This document shows positions 4,995 to 11,559 of a stretch of DNA of 11,939 nt, piece by piece. The stretch covers positions 1-11,939 of the forward strand of contig JAJYJE010000013.1 of the NCBI GenBank assembly GCA_021789715.1, given 5' to 3'. Both the position numbers and the translations under genes were made by a program. Position 1 is the first letter of the stretch, and every line of letters begins with the position of its first letter. The notes beneath the pieces were generated by a model. The model did no database searches, had not been told where the DNA came from, and saw only the letters and a program-made list of their open reading frames with translations. The DNA comes from a bacterium. Its GTDB lineage: Bacteria; Patescibacteriota; Doudnabacteria; UBA920.

Positions 4995-6749
4995 ATGGAC
5001 AAACAAGAGCTTAATCAGGCCCTAAAGAGAAAAAAAATACTCACCGACGCCAAGGTTGCGCAGTTGGAGAAGGATTTAAGTACCCAAAAGATTTCCGAAC
5101 CTTGGGAACAGCTGCTGCTTGATAAAAAAATTTTGAGCGAAGACCAGCTCTTGGCGATTAAGAGCGAGATGCTGGGAGTGCCTGTGGTGGATTTGCGCAA
5201 CCAGCAAATTCCTCAGGATGTGCTGAATTTGGTGCCTGAACCCATTGCCCACCGCCATCAGGTAATCAGCTTTCAAAAAAACAAGGAGGAATTGTCTTTG
5301 GCCATGACCGACCCCGAGGATTTGCAGACCAAGGAGTTCATCCAAAAAAAGACCGGTCTGGCCATAAAGACATTCCTGATCGGCAAAACCAGCTTGGATT
5401 TCGGCCTGTCCAAATACCATTCAAGCCTGGAAAAAGAGATTACGCATTTGTTTGCCGCCGGTCCCGATAAGGCTCTTAAAGCCGAAGCGGAAGGGGAGAG
5501 CGCCGACCAGGCTTTGCAAAAAATGGCCGAAGAAATACCGGTAATCCGCGTGGTGGACACGCTTATTGAATACGCGATTTTCGAGAAGGCGTCGGATATC
5601 CACATTGAGCCGCAGGAAAATTCTGTCATTGTCCGTTATCGCATAGACGGCGTATTGCACGACGTTATGACTTTGCCCAAGGTGATCCAGGCGGCCATTG
5701 TGGCGCGCATTAAAGTACTGTCAAATTTAAAAATTGACGAGCACCGGCTGCCCCAAGACGGCCGGTTCAAAATTGAAAAAGAGGGCTATAAGTTTTCCAT
5801 GCGCGTTTCGACAATTCCGATTTTTGACGGGGAAAAGGTCGTGATTCGCTTGCTCGACGAGTCTGCCAAAGCGGCCAGCCTGGAGGATTTGGGGTTTGAG
5901 CCGGAAGTCATGGAAGTCATTACCCGCAATATCAAAAAGCCTCACGGCATGCTTCTGGTTACCGGGCCGACCGGCAGCGGAAAATCCACGACTCTGTACA
6001 CGGTTCTTTCCATGCTTAATACTAAAAGCGTCAATATTTCTACCATTGAAGATCCGGTGGAATACCGCATTGTCGGGGCTAATCAGATGCAGGTTAATCC
6101 GAAAATCGGCCTGACGTTTGCCATGGGACTTCGCGCTTTGCTGCGCCAGGATCCCAATATTATTATGATAGGCGAAATCCGCGATAAGGAAACCGCGGAA
6201 GAAGCGGTGCACGCGGCCATGACCGGTCATATAGTTTTTTCCACCCTTCACACTAATGATGCCGCCGCGGCGCTGCCGCGCCTGCTGGATATTGGGATTG
6301 AGCCGTATCTGATTGCCTCGACTATTAACGCGGTGTTGGCGCAGCGCTTGGTCCGCGTTATCTGCAAGGATTGCAGGAAAGAAACTAAGATAGATGACGC
6401 TACGGCCGCCGCTTTAACCAAGCAGTTTCATCTGGAGAAATTGCTTCCGATTTTGGCCAAGAGGAAACTCGTTCCCGAAAAGGCCAGGGATTTAAGCGAC
6501 GTAAAATTTTATAAGGGAGAAGGCTGCGATAAGTGCAACCATAGCGGCTATCGGGGACGCGTTGGCATTCACGAGATTTTGGAAGTTACTCCCAATGTTG
6601 CCGAGATGATTATGCAGCGCAAGAGTTCCCAAGAAATCCAGGAGATGGGCGAGCAGGAGGGCATGGTGCTGCTCTGGGAAGACGGATTTGTCAAAGCGGC
6701 GCAGGGGATAACTACGATAGACGAGATACTTAGGGTGTCCAAGGAATAA
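4995..6749 (+). CDS. pilB: Type IV pilus assembly ATPase PilB (GspE/PulE family)
   Basis: A 584-residue hexameric motor that drives pilus extension from the cytoplasmic face, of usual family length. The N-terminal domain (about 50-150) is of the T2SSE/MshE N type, with the entry sequence LGVPVVDLRNQQIPQDVLNLVPE. The second N domain holds ASDIHIEPQENSVIVRYRID (199-218). The Walker A motif is GPTGSGKS (324-331), the Walker B region IIMIGE (389-394) followed by IRD, and the His box is TGHIVFSTLHTND (410-422). Four cysteines, C457-x2-C460 and C511-x2-C514, form the zinc site typical of PilB and GspE and absent from PilT. ATG 4995 begins a natural N-terminus. The next gene starts 79 bases later. 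All motor residues are present, so it should be functional. Confidence 0.97.
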   Translation: MDKQELNQALKRKKILTDAKVAQLEKDLSTQKISEPWEQLLLDKKILSEDQLLAIKSEMLGVPVVDLRNQQIPQDVLNLVPEPIAHRHQVISFQKNKEELSLAMTDPEDLQTKEFIQKKTGLAIKTFLIGKTSLDFGLSKYHSSLEKEITHLFAAGPDKALKAEAEGESADQALQKMAEEIPVIRVVDTLIEYAIFEKASDIHIEPQENSVIVRYRIDGVLHDVMTLPKVIQAAIVARIKVLSNLKIDEHRLPQDGRFKIEKEGYKFSMRVSTIPIFDGEKVVIRLLDESAKAASLEDLGFEPEVMEVITRNIKKPHGMLLVTGPTGSGKSTTLYTVLSMLNTKSVNISTIEDPVEYRIVGANQMQVNPKIGLTFAMGLRALLRQDPNIIMIGEIRDKETAEEAVHAAMTGHIVFSTLHTNDAAAALPRLLDIGIEPYLIASTINAVLAQRLVRVICKDCRKETKIDDATAAALTKQFHLEKLLPILAKRKLVPEKARDLSDVKFYKGEGCDKCNHSGYRGRVGIHEILEVTPNVAEMIMQRKSSQEIQEMGEQEGMVLLWEDGFVKAAQGITTIDEILRVSKE

Positions 6750-6828
6750 ATGCCCGTATGGCGGCACTGCGCAATTCCGCAATCATTCGGAAAACCAAAA
6801 TTTAAAATTTTTCAAGCTAAACTTATCC

Positions 6829-8040
6829 ATGCCAGAGTTTGTTTATACAGCCATTGCTAAAAACGGCCAGCGGGAATCCGCCGCAATCGCGGCGGCCAAT
6901 GCCATGGCGGCCGGCCATATGCTCAAGGAGCGCGGGCTTTTGGTTACGGAGCTTAAGGAAAAGCAGAGCGGTTCATTTTTGGAGAGGATGCGGAATATTT
7001 CCACGATTTCTTTGGCGGAGAAAATCAGTTTTATCGAGAATTTAGGGGTAATGTTAAAAGCCGGCATACCCGTCAGCCGATCCCTCCAGATCCAGATTAA
7101 ACAGTCGGCAAATTTTAAATTTAAGAATATTTTGGCGGATGTCGCCCAGCAGGTTGAATCCGGCAAATCTTTAGGCGACGCGCTTGGCAAATATCCGGAT
7201 GTCTTTTCCAATATTTTTACCAGCATGGTCAAGGTCGGCGAACTTTCCGGCAACCTGGAAAAGAGCCTGGAATATTTAAGCGTTCAATTGCAGCGCGACG
7301 CGGATCTCCGTTCCAAGGTAAAGGGCGCGATGATTTATCCTTCGGTAATTGTCAGCGCCATGGTGATTATTGGAGTACTTATGTCGATCTTTGTGCTGCC
7401 GCAGCTAATGAGCGTGTTCAAGGATTTTGGCGGCCAGCTGCCGTTAACTACGCGGATTGTGATGGCCGTTTCCGATTTGACGAGCAAAAACGCCGCTTTG
7501 GTTTTGGTGCTTATGGCAGCGGCTGTCTCCGGCCTGGTCTGGTTTTACCGCACGCCGGCCGGCCAGCGCTTGTTTGACACGCTGCTGGTGCATTTTTTCA
7601 TTATCAATACTATTGTCAAAAAAATAAATCTGGCGCGTTTTGCCCGCATTCTCAGTTCTCTCCTGAAAAGCGGCATTCCCATTGTGCAAAGTCTGGAGGT
7701 GGCTTCCGAATCCATGGGGAATGTGCTGTACCGCGACCTAATAGCCCAATCGGCCGCAGACGTGAAATTGGGCAAACCGCTTACGGATTCGTTAAGCAAA
7801 AATACGGCATTGTTCCCGGTATTGGTCGTGCAGATGCTCCAGGTGGGTGAAGAGAGCGGCACAGTGGAAGATATTTTATCGCAACTGGCCGGACACTACG
7901 AGGAAGAGGTGGATGTGACGCTTAAAAACTTGTCTTCGGTAATCGAGCCTTTGCTCTTATTGGTACTCGGCGGTATTGTTGGTATACTGGCTATGGCTTT
8001 AATTGCCCATATTTACAGCATTAGCGAGAGTATAAATTAA
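6829..8040 (+). CDS. pilC: Type IV pilus inner-membrane platform protein PilC (GspF family)
   Basis: A 403-residue protein of normal length. It begins with MPEFVYTAIAKNGQRESAAI, the standard opening of PilC/GspF. Two T2SSF domains are present, about 65-188 and 268-390; each has the repeated pattern LLKSGIPIVQSLE (here also MLKAGIPVSRSLQ at 75-87) and VGExSG (VGELSG 136-141, VGEESG 339-344). Membrane helices lie at about 169-193, 221-240 and 371-396. The conserved GGQLPLTTR follows the first helix. The protein anchors the pilus base and is turned by PilB below it. No Shine-Dalgarno sequence precedes ATG 6829, which seems common for the pilus genes here. The call is firm. Confidence 0.97.
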   Translation: MPEFVYTAIAKNGQRESAAIAAANAMAAGHMLKERGLLVTELKEKQSGSFLERMRNISTISLAEKISFIENLGVMLKAGIPVSRSLQIQIKQSANFKFKNILADVAQQVESGKSLGDALGKYPDVFSNIFTSMVKVGELSGNLEKSLEYLSVQLQRDADLRSKVKGAMIYPSVIVSAMVIIGVLMSIFVLPQLMSVFKDFGGQLPLTTRIVMAVSDLTSKNAALVLVLMAAAVSGLVWFYRTPAGQRLFDTLLVHFFIINTIVKKINLARFARILSSLLKSGIPIVQSLEVASESMGNVLYRDLIAQSAADVKLGKPLTDSLSKNTALFPVLVVQMLQVGEESGTVEDILSQLAGHYEEEVDVTLKNLSSVIEPLLLLVLGGIVGILAMALIAHIYSISESIN

Positions 8041-8067
8041 TTTACAATTGGCATATTGCTGAAGTTT

Positions 8068-8095
8068 TTGCATACATTTTTTAAATCCGCATAAT
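8068..8095 (+). promoter_or_regulatory. Possible internal promoter before pilM
   Basis: TTGCAT (8068-8073), 16-base spacer, CATAAT (8090-8095). The -10 hexamer and the spacer length equal those of the Hsp20 cluster promoter. A start near 8102 would leave a leader of about 15 bases before ATG 8117. Confidence 0.4.
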
Positions 8096-8116
8096 TTTTT
8101 TGTAGTTTGCAGCCTT

Positions 8117-9178
8117 ATGTTTAAATTTTTTTCCGAAATTAGACCGGCATTCGGGTTGAATATCAGCCCGACTTCCATCCGGCTCATGCAACTGGAAAAG
8201 AAGAAGGGCAGCCTGAAAGCGCGGGCTTATAGCCACGTGCCCTTAGCCAAAGGGGTTATTAATAATGATGTTGTTGCGGACGGCAAGACATTTACGTATT
8301 TGTTGCGGCAGGCTATGGAAAAGACCAAATTGGGGCAGCTGAATACCGGCTATGCCGTGGTGAGCCTGCCGGAGTCAAAGTCGTTTGTCCGCGTAATCCA
8401 AATCCCCAGGATGAGCGACGGCGAAGCCGACACGGCGGTGCCCCTGGAAGCCGAAAGTTTTATTCCTTTGCCTGTTGACCAGGTCTATTTGGACTGGCAA
8501 AAAATCGGCGAAACCGGCGACAAAATGAGCATACTCATTATCGCGTCGCCGCGGGAGTTTGTCGATCAGTTTTTGAGCGCTTTGGACGCGGCAGGTGTTA
8601 AGCCGGTGGCTTTGGAAGTGGAATCCCAAAGCTGCGCGCGGGCGGTTCTCCCTCCCGGCAGCAAGGATACTGCGCTGATCGTGGATATGAGCGCCTATCG
8701 CAGCAGCCTGGTTATGGTGGAAGACGGCAGCTTGCAGTTTACGTCCACGGTACCGATTGCCGGAAATAGTTTTACGGAAAGCGTCGCTAAAATTCTGGGA
8801 GTAGCTTCAACCAAGGCGGAGGAAATTAAGCAGCGAGTCGGGATCGCCAATACGGCCGACTACCCCAATATTAAAATTGCGCTGTTGCCCGTGCTTAATA
8901 ATTTAAGCGCGGAAATAAAAAATATTTTGCGTTTTCACCGCGAACATTCGGCCGCGGAGGTAAAGCGGATAATCTTGGCCGGCGGCAGCGCACGACTGAA
9001 AAATTTGCCGGAATTTCTTACTCCGCAGTTCGCTGATTTTCCGGGGCTTACTGTCGAGCTTGCTAATCCCTGGCTGGGCTTGCCGCAGCTGGCCGCGCCC
9101 CCGTTTGATCCCTCCGAGGCTTTGGGTTATACGACGGCGATCGGCTTGGCTATGCGCGGCGTGAATTTTACACCATAA
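8117..9178 (+). CDS. pilM: Type IV pilus actin-like protein PilM
   Basis: A 353-residue cytoplasmic protein with the FtsA/actin-like fold. Visible motifs are AFGLNISPTSIRLMQLEK (11-28), the first phosphate-binding loop; VVSLPESKSFVRVIQIPRM; AVPLEAESFIPLPVDQVYLDWQ (107-128), a hallmark of PilM; ALIVDMSAYRSSLVMVEDG, the second phosphate region; and IILAGGSARLKNLPEFL, the adenosine-binding loop. The acidic residue often found in the first loop is Asn15 here, so nucleotide handling may be altered. PilM binds the cytoplasmic NLLP tail of PilN and links the ring to PilB and PilC. The start ATG 8117 gives MFKFFSEIRPAFGLNI, in agreement with family openings. The gene is 76 bases behind pilC and has its own possible promoter. 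The call is firm. Confidence 0.95.
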   Translation: MFKFFSEIRPAFGLNISPTSIRLMQLEKKKGSLKARAYSHVPLAKGVINNDVVADGKTFTYLLRQAMEKTKLGQLNTGYAVVSLPESKSFVRVIQIPRMSDGEADTAVPLEAESFIPLPVDQVYLDWQKIGETGDKMSILIIASPREFVDQFLSALDAAGVKPVALEVESQSCARAVLPPGSKDTALIVDMSAYRSSLVMVEDGSLQFTSTVPIAGNSFTESVAKILGVASTKAEEIKQRVGIANTADYPNIKIALLPVLNNLSAEIKNILRFHREHSAAEVKRIILAGGSARLKNLPEFLTPQFADFPGLTVELANPWLGLPQLAAPPFDPSEALGYTTAIGLAMRGVNFTP

Positions 9179-9182
9179 AAGA

Positions 9183-9218
9183 ATTGACATAATTTAAATA
9201 ATTGACAAAATTGACATA
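9183..9218 (+). repeat. Tandem 9-bp repeat behind pilM
   Basis: Four consecutive 9-mers: ATTGACATA, ATTTAAATA, ATTGACAAA, ATTGACATA. Three contain TTGACA, the -35 consensus, but no -10 box stands at the proper distance. It starts 5 bases after the pilM stop. Confidence 0.8.
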
Positions 9219-9335
9219 AGTACAGATTGCCAGTGGGCAGTTATGACCGCCAGCCATACGGTATCCTGATCAGATAATGAGAATAAGATCTTTAACCGCA
9301 ACTTCACCTAATCATTATCCAGGCAGGCGATTGGT

Positions 9336-9369
9336 CCGCTAACGCCGTAAGCGTAGCTATGGCGAGCGG
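9336..9369 (+). other. Imperfect stem-loop in the pilM-pilN gap
   Basis: CCGCT (9336-9340) pairs with AGCGG (9365-9369) and CGCC (9343-9346) with GGCG (9361-9364), with an AA bulge and 14-base loop containing AGC-GTA-GCT. No T-run follows. It lies 45 bases before pilN and may be an RNA structure, processing site or repeat remnant. Confidence 0.5.
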
Positions 9370-9413
9370 GTGGCAGTCGGGTCAATTACGTCGATTTTGA
9401 GCACTTTTGTTCA

Positions 9414-9971
9414 ATGAAAATTATCAATCTCCTCCCCAAATCCCGCCAACAGTCGCTGCGCGACGAAGCGTTGCTGCGCAGTCTGCTTAAGGTCATCTGG
9501 ATATCCGCGGCCGGTTTTGCCGTGGTAGTACTGTCGCAGCTCGGGGTTAAGCTTTATTTGGAGGATCAAAGGATTACTATTCAAAATTCCATTAATCAGC
9601 TGAATTTTCAGGTCAACCAGGATCAAAATGCCGCTTTAAAAAATCAGATCACCCAAATTAACAATACGATTGCCGACTATAAGAATTTGTCCAGCGCGTC
9701 GCCAAAGTGGTCTAAGGTTCTAAGGGCCTTTTCGGTTCTGCCGCCGGCCGGAGTGGTAATTAATTCCTTGTCCATAAATTTTGCCGCCAAGTCAGTTACT
9801 ATTACCGGCGTCAGCCCGACGCGTGATTTGGTAATTCAGCTATATAATAATATTGTTAAAGACAGCACGGAGTTTTACAATGTGGATTATCCTTTGGAGA
9901 ACGTAGTCCAGCCGACCAATAATTCTTTTCACTTTACCTTTAATATACGCGATAGCCTTATACAGCAGTAA
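9414..9971 (+). CDS. pilN: Type IV pilus assembly protein PilN
   Basis: A 185-residue bitopic inner-membrane protein. The cytoplasmic N-terminus is MKIINLLPKSRQ; its INLLP (residues 4-8) is the motif known to fit into a cleft of PilM. A membrane helix covers about 26-47, followed by a coiled-coil part rich in Gln and Asn (50-95), and a ferredoxin-like domain with ASPKWSKVLRAFSVLPPAGVVINSLSI, the pattern of PilN-type proteins. It is a typical length. It forms a heterodimer with PilO in the periplasm or its equivalent and joins the ring to PilM. ATG 9414 is the natural start since the NLLP motif sits right behind it; no Shine-Dalgarno sequence is visible. A gap of 235 bases to pilM, unusual for this operon, holds repeats and a hairpin. 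Confidence 0.9.
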   Translation: MKIINLLPKSRQQSLRDEALLRSLLKVIWISAAGFAVVVLSQLGVKLYLEDQRITIQNSINQLNFQVNQDQNAALKNQITQINNTIADYKNLSSASPKWSKVLRAFSVLPPAGVVINSLSINFAAKSVTITGVSPTRDLVIQLYNNIVKDSTEFYNVDYPLENVVQPTNNSFHFTFNIRDSLIQQ

Positions 9972-10102
9972 TCTCAACTGCATATACCCGATTAAAATGT
10001 CCAAAGATCAAATGTTTGAAAGATTGGAAGCAACCTTAAGAATTTTTTAATTTTTGAATTTTCACTCTTTTAATGATCCATATTTGGTAATACTGCAAAA
10101 TT

Positions 10103-10645
10103 ATGCCAATAAAAATTAAAATTTACGCAACATTGGCGCTGTGGCTGGGGATTACCGCGGCGGCGTTTGCTTACGGTTTTCCCGCCATCGACAGAAGCAA
10201 CCGCGCCGTGGCCGCGAACATAGCCCAGGAAAAAAGCCAGATGCTGGATTTAGAGACTCAGGAACAGAGCTTTTTGTTGGCCAAGCGCGATCTGCAGGAT
10301 CTGGCCCAACAGCCGATTCAACCGCAGGATTTTTTTAGCCAAGACGTGACTTTGGTAAAAGAGATCGAGGAATTGGAAGCGCTTGGCAAAAGCGAAAACG
10401 TACATCTGACGTTAGGCGGCATTAGCGGCACTATTAATTCCGAACCAAAAGCCAAAACCAAAAGCGCGCTTTACGCGGTGCCGTACAGCATCACGGTCAA
10501 CGGGAGTTTTGCCGACGTGGTTAATTACGTGCAAACGCTGGAGCATGTTGATTTCGTGACTGCGCTGACCTCGCTAAGCATGGCCGGCTCCGGCGGGGAT
10601 AATGTTACGGCTTCCATGTCAGCCACCTTTTATATCCGTAAATAA
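10103..10645 (+). CDS. pilO: Type IV pilus assembly protein PilO
   Basis: A 180-residue bitopic membrane protein. A short N-terminal tail (MPIKIK) leads into a membrane helix (about 7-26), then a coiled coil (30-72, with DLETQEQSFLLAKRDLQDLAQQ) and a C-terminal ferredoxin-like domain (about 85-178): KEIEELEALGKSENVHLTLGG, then YAVPYSITVNGSFADVVNYVQTLEHV, the classical PilO core, ending in an SATFYIRK strand. Sequence similarity in this family is low, so the call rests on the fold pattern and on its place after pilN. The gap to pilN is 131 bases without a clear promoter. It pairs with PilN in the assembly ring. Confidence 0.85.
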   Translation: MPIKIKIYATLALWLGITAAAFAYGFPAIDRSNRAVAANIAQEKSQMLDLETQEQSFLLAKRDLQDLAQQPIQPQDFFSQDVTLVKEIEELEALGKSENVHLTLGGISGTINSEPKAKTKSALYAVPYSITVNGSFADVVNYVQTLEHVDFVTALTSLSMAGSGGDNVTASMSATFYIRK

Positions 10646-10650
10646 CGACT

Positions 10651-10965
10651 ATGAATCTGTCTTTCGCGAAAAAGTTTTCTATTTCTTTCAAGAATGCGCG
10701 CGGGTCCAAGTTTGACCTGCGGTATGCTTTTATCGCGATTTTGGTTTGCATTTTGCTTTTGGATATTTGGGTAATCCAAAGCGCGGTTGGCGTGGTGCTT
10801 AATCTCCAAAACGAGCAGCCGCCCGTGGTGCCTAATCATATGGGCGTCAGGGTCAACTTTCAGGATTACCGGAGCGATCTTCAGCGCATTCAGCAGGCCG
10901 CTTCGTTCCAGCCTACCGGCGGTATTACTCAAAATCCTTTCTTTTCCACCAGTACGCCGCATTAA
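10651..10965 (+). CDS. Small one-helix protein at the PilP position
   Basis: A 104-residue protein starting 5 bases after the pilO stop, hence co-transcribed. The N-terminus is basic (AKKFSISFKNARGSK), followed by one hydrophobic helix (about 24-48) and a polar tail with NPFF near the end (95-98). It would be inserted with the tail outside the cytoplasm. Its location suits PilP, a lipoprotein that carries a D/NPF-type motif and links PilN-PilO to the secretin. It has no lipobox and no beta domain, so it is not a standard PilP. It may be a lineage-specific partner of PilN-PilO in cells without a secretin. I do not assign a symbol. The coding call is good, the function is inference. Confidence 0.75.
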   Translation: MNLSFAKKFSISFKNARGSKFDLRYAFIAILVCILLLDIWVIQSAVGVVLNLQNEQPPVVPNHMGVRVNFQDYRSDLQRIQQAASFQPTGGITQNPFFSTSTPH

Positions 10966-11051
10966 GTTACTTAGTATTATGCCAAAATATTTTCCAAGAT
11001 AAATTGCGGCCAACAAGGATTTTTCGGGCAGGCTGGTTTTAGAGATAGCCG
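10966..11051 (+). other. Spacer after the pilus cluster, no gene seen
   Basis: AT-rich sequence with only tiny frames and no recognisable signal before the terminator. Confidence 0.4.
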
Positions 11052-11077
11052 CCGCTATGGCCTAGCGAGCGGTTTTT
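11052..11077 (+). terminator. Probable terminator of the pilus cluster
   Basis: CCGCT (11052-11056) pairs with AGCGG (11068-11072), directly followed by TTTTT. A competing stem CGCTA/TAGCG (11053-11057, 11063-11067) is also possible. The stem is short but the T-run is right. Confidence 0.55.
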
Positions 11078-11154
11078 CTATATAATAATGGAGGTAATTG
11101 AAGGAAAAAGAAACAATTTAAATATTTATTTAAACTTGCCTGGCTATCTACTGT

Positions 11155-11251
11155 ATTCGCCTGGCATGACCTCGTAGCTCATTTGGATAGAGCGCTTGGC
11201 TTCGAACCAAGAGGCAGCAGGTTCAAATCCTGCCGAGGTCACCAGGCGAAT
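11155..11251. repeat. Inverted repeat framing tRNA-Arg
   Basis: ATTCGCCTGG (11155-11164) and CCAGGCGAAT (11242-11251) are perfect 10-bp inverted copies. The right copy begins with the encoded CCA end of the tRNA, so precursor leader and trailer can pair and extend the acceptor stem. Confidence 0.85.
11168..11244 (+). tRNA. tRNA-Arg, anticodon UCG
   Basis: Acceptor stem GACCTCG (11168-11174) pairs with CGAGGTC (11234-11240), followed by discriminator A and encoded CCA. The D arm is TAGCTC...GAGC. The anticodon stem CTTGG/CCAAG encloses the loop CTTCGAA, giving anticodon TCG, which reads CGA. The T arm is GCAGG-TTCAAAT-CCTGC. All four stems are complete, so the gene should be functional. No convincing promoter was found between 11078 and 11154; TATAAT at 11081-11086 lacks a -35 partner. 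Confidence 0.95.
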
Positions 11252-11273
11252 CCGGTGGATCACGCTAGTCTTT

Positions 11274-11333
11274 GCCCCGTTATTCCATAGGGCGCCCCGC
11301 ATGATGAGGGGGCGAAACCGACGAGGGGGGTCG
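11274..11333. other. GC-rich segment with consecutive hairpins
   Basis: Between the two tRNA genes lie GCCC/GGGC (11274-11277, 11290-11293), CGCCCC/GGGGCG (11293-11298, 11309-11314) and CGAC/GTCG (11319-11322, 11330-11333). The first two share one base, so they compete or stack. The segment is richer in G and C than its surroundings. No known RNA family is recognised. Confidence 0.4.
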
Positions 11334-11383
11334 ATTCCATCTTAAGAGTACTATTAGTCTGGCAATTGGGCACATGGTCACAA

Positions 11384-11420
11384 AAGAAAAAAACACCACT
11401 AAAGGGTGATGTATTTTTCT
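11384..11420. terminator. Possible bidirectional terminator between the tRNA genes
   Basis: CACC (11394-11397) and GGTG (11405-11408) form a short stem with a 7-base loop. On the minus strand it is directly followed by a run of seven T, suiting tRNA-Lys; on the plus strand by ATGTATTTTTCT, suiting tRNA-Arg. The adenine run and thymine run can lengthen the stem. Confidence 0.5.
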
Positions 11421-11421
11421 C

Positions 11422-11497
11422 TGGTGCGCCCAGCAGGGATCGAACCTGCGACCGTTTGCTTAAGAGGCAACTGCTCTACCAGCTGAGCTATGGGCGC
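11422..11497 (-). tRNA. tRNA-Lys, anticodon CUU
   Basis: On the minus strand the acceptor stem GCGCCCA (from 11497) pairs with TGGGCGC (to 11426), followed by A and encoded CCA (11424-11422). The D arm is TAGCTCAGCTGGTAGAGC. The anticodon loop CTCTTAA in stem TTGC/GCAA gives anticodon CTT, which reads AAG; the outermost anticodon-stem pair is a G-A mismatch. The T arm is GCAGG-TTCGATC-CCTGC. The gene appears functional. Confidence 0.95.
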
Positions 11498-11526
11498 GCG
11501 TTTAAGTTGTAATTTACAGCTACCGT

Positions 11527-11555
11527 ATTTTACAATATTTGGCGAATTTAATCAA
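11527..11555 (-). promoter_or_regulatory. Promoter of tRNA-Lys
   Basis: On the minus strand TTGATT (11555-11550), a 17-base spacer and TAAAAT (11532-11527). Transcription would begin near 11520, about 23 bases ahead of the tRNA. The -35 box lies 5 bases from the holA start codon, so polymerase binding may compete with holA transcription. Confidence 0.6.
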
Positions 11556-11559
11556 GTCT

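Noticed and set aside
5727-6251. Minus-strand frame of 174 codons inside pilB
   Set aside because: Fully antisense to the conserved motor core of PilB; composition bias explains it.
9184-9216. TTGACA boxes behind pilM as promoters
   Set aside because: None has a -10-like hexamer at 15-19 bases; they are better explained as parts of the 9-bp tandem repeat.
9997-10050. 17-codon frame between pilN and pilO (MSKDQMFERLEATLRIF)
   Set aside because: No binding site and too short to judge; it could be chance or a relic.
11088-11177. 29-codon frame from ATG 11088 into tRNA-Arg
   Set aside because: It runs into the tRNA gene and follows a terminator; the TATAAT and GGAGG nearby have no fitting partners.
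11299-11319. TGATGAG...CGAAAC resembling a hammerhead ribozyme core
   Set aside because: The C before TGATGA is replaced by A, and the bases between the two conserved parts cannot form stem II.
11268-11345. Possible tmRNA or further tRNA because of GGGGGGTCGATTCC
   Set aside because: No acceptor partner, no CCA end and no tag reading frame were found.
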